Of a stretch of DNA of 6,176 bases, positions 5,587-6,176 are shown in pieces; the stretch's first letter is position 1, and each line of letters begins with the position of its first letter. A program made the translations under genes and the position numbers. The notes beneath the pieces are model-generated. The model was not told the origin of the DNA. It made no database searches and was given only the letters and a program-made list of their open reading frames with translations. Location: the NCBI GenBank assembly GCA_947442095.1, contig CANEVG010000226.1, forward strand, positions 1-6,176. Reading direction: 5' to 3'. The DNA comes from Sphingomonadaceae bacterium. GTDB lineage: Bacteria; Pseudomonadota; Alphaproteobacteria; Sphingomonadales; Sphingomonadaceae.

Positions 5587-6176
5587 CCGACCAGTTCCAG
5601 CTCACCGAAGACCAGATCGCCATTCAGGAGATGGCGCGGCGCTTTACCGCCGATGCGATCACGCCGTTTGCGGCGCAGTGGGACGAGGATCACAGCTTCC
5701 CGCTGGATACCATCAAGGCGGCGGCGGAGCTGGGCTTCGCCTCGATCTATGTCAGCGAGGAAAGCGGCGGCATCGGGCTGGGGCGGCTGGAATCGGCGCT
5801 GATCATGGAAGCCATGGCCTATGGCTGCCCCACGACCAGCGCGTTCATTTCGATCCACAACATGGCCGCTTGGATGATCGACCGGTTCGGGGGCGATGAT
5901 GTCAAGGCGCGGTATCTGCCTTCGCTGGTGACGATGGACAAGATCGCCAGCTATTGCCTGACCGAGCCGGGCTCGGGTTCCGATGCGGCTGCTCTGCGCA
6001 CGACGGCGCGGCTGGAGGGCGACCATTATGTCGTCAACGGCACCAAGCAGTTCATCTCGGGCGGCGGCGTGAGCGACATCTACGTGACGATGGTGCGCAC
6101 CGGGGACGCCAGCCCCAAGGGCATCTCCTGCCTCGTGATCGACAAGGGCACCCCCGGCCTCAGCTTCGGCGCGCCA
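5583..6176 (+). CDS. Acyl-CoA dehydrogenase, probable isobutyryl-CoA dehydrogenase (partial, runs off right edge)
   Basis: An open frame of 198 codons without stop reaches the end of the window, about half of a usual 380-residue enzyme. The N-terminal all-alpha domain (FQLTEDQIAIQEMARRF, then ELGFASIYVSEESGG) and the start of the beta domain (YCLTEPGSGSDAAAL at 124-138, GTKQFISGGG near 153-162, KGISCLVIDKGTPGLSFG near 179-196) are clear acyl-CoA dehydrogenase signatures. TEPGSGSD contacts FAD and substrate. FISG.G.SDIYV and the PGLSFG ending resemble ACAD8-type isobutyryl-CoA dehydrogenase, which makes methacrylyl-CoA in valine breakdown. With mmsA nearby that is the best call, but a short- or branched-chain relative is possible. 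The catalytic Glu lies beyond the edge. The ATG at 5583 overlaps the vapC stop by four bases, with GGAAG at 5574-5578 as a close Shine-Dalgarno, so its translation may depend on vapC translation. Confidence 0.9.
   Translation, partial: MTDQFQLTEDQIAIQEMARRFTADAITPFAAQWDEDHSFPLDTIKAAAELGFASIYVSEESGGIGLGRLESALIMEAMAYGCPTTSAFISIHNMAAWMIDRFGGDDVKARYLPSLVTMDKIASYCLTEPGSGSDAAALRTTARLEGDHYVVNGTKQFISGGGVSDIYVTMVRTGDASPKGISCLVIDKGTPGLSFGAP

Noticed and set aside
1..6176. CRISPR array, complete insertion sequence or integrase
   Set aside because: No regularly spaced direct repeats, no transposase or recombinase motifs and no matching terminal inverted repeats were seen in any frame.

Overview
The window looks like chromosomal DNA of an alphaproteobacterium, most likely a sphingomonad (Novosphingobium/Erythrobacteraceae type). 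This is an inference from the high-GC codon usage of the core genes, a DUF3297 gene, a sphingomonad-style intergenic palindromic element, the wording of the MmsA and acyl-CoA dehydrogenase sequences, and a TonB-dependent receptor remnant. No taxonomic search could be run.

Left third (about 1-1830), accessory and decaying DNA. A minus-strand two-gene cassette encodes a small HTH-like protein (761-1288) and, through an ATGA overlap, an AbiEii-like nucleotidyltransferase (69-764) interrupted by one in-frame TGA. It has the layout of a toxin-antitoxin pair with a dead or split toxin. Upstream lies a nested palindrome that could be its operator. Next come about 200 bp with nothing recognisable and a short fragment of a TonB-dependent receptor gene. 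This material abuts the 3' end of a tRNA-Val(CAC) gene (1828-1902, minus), a typical boundary for integrated DNA, although no integrase or att repeat is visible.

Middle (about 1903-3393). A small DUF3297 protein is encoded on the plus strand with a promoter placed so close to its ATG that the mRNA may be leaderless. It is followed by a two-hairpin intergenic repeat and a convergent LysR-family regulator (2411-3322, minus). The regulator is divergent from mmsA and is its obvious candidate regulator.

Right half (3394-6176). mmsA encodes the CoA-acylating methylmalonate-semialdehyde dehydrogenase of valine catabolism. The acyl-CoA dehydrogenase that starts at 5583 and runs off the right edge resembles isobutyryl-CoA dehydrogenase of the same pathway. 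Between them sits a complete VapBC-type toxin-antitoxin pair with its own palindromic operator and promoter directly after the mmsA stop. Its toxin gene overlaps the acyl-CoA dehydrogenase start by four bases (ATGA). A toxin-antitoxin module wired by translational overlap into a valine-degradation operon is the most interesting feature here. The second is the decayed nucleotidyltransferase cassette beside the tRNA.
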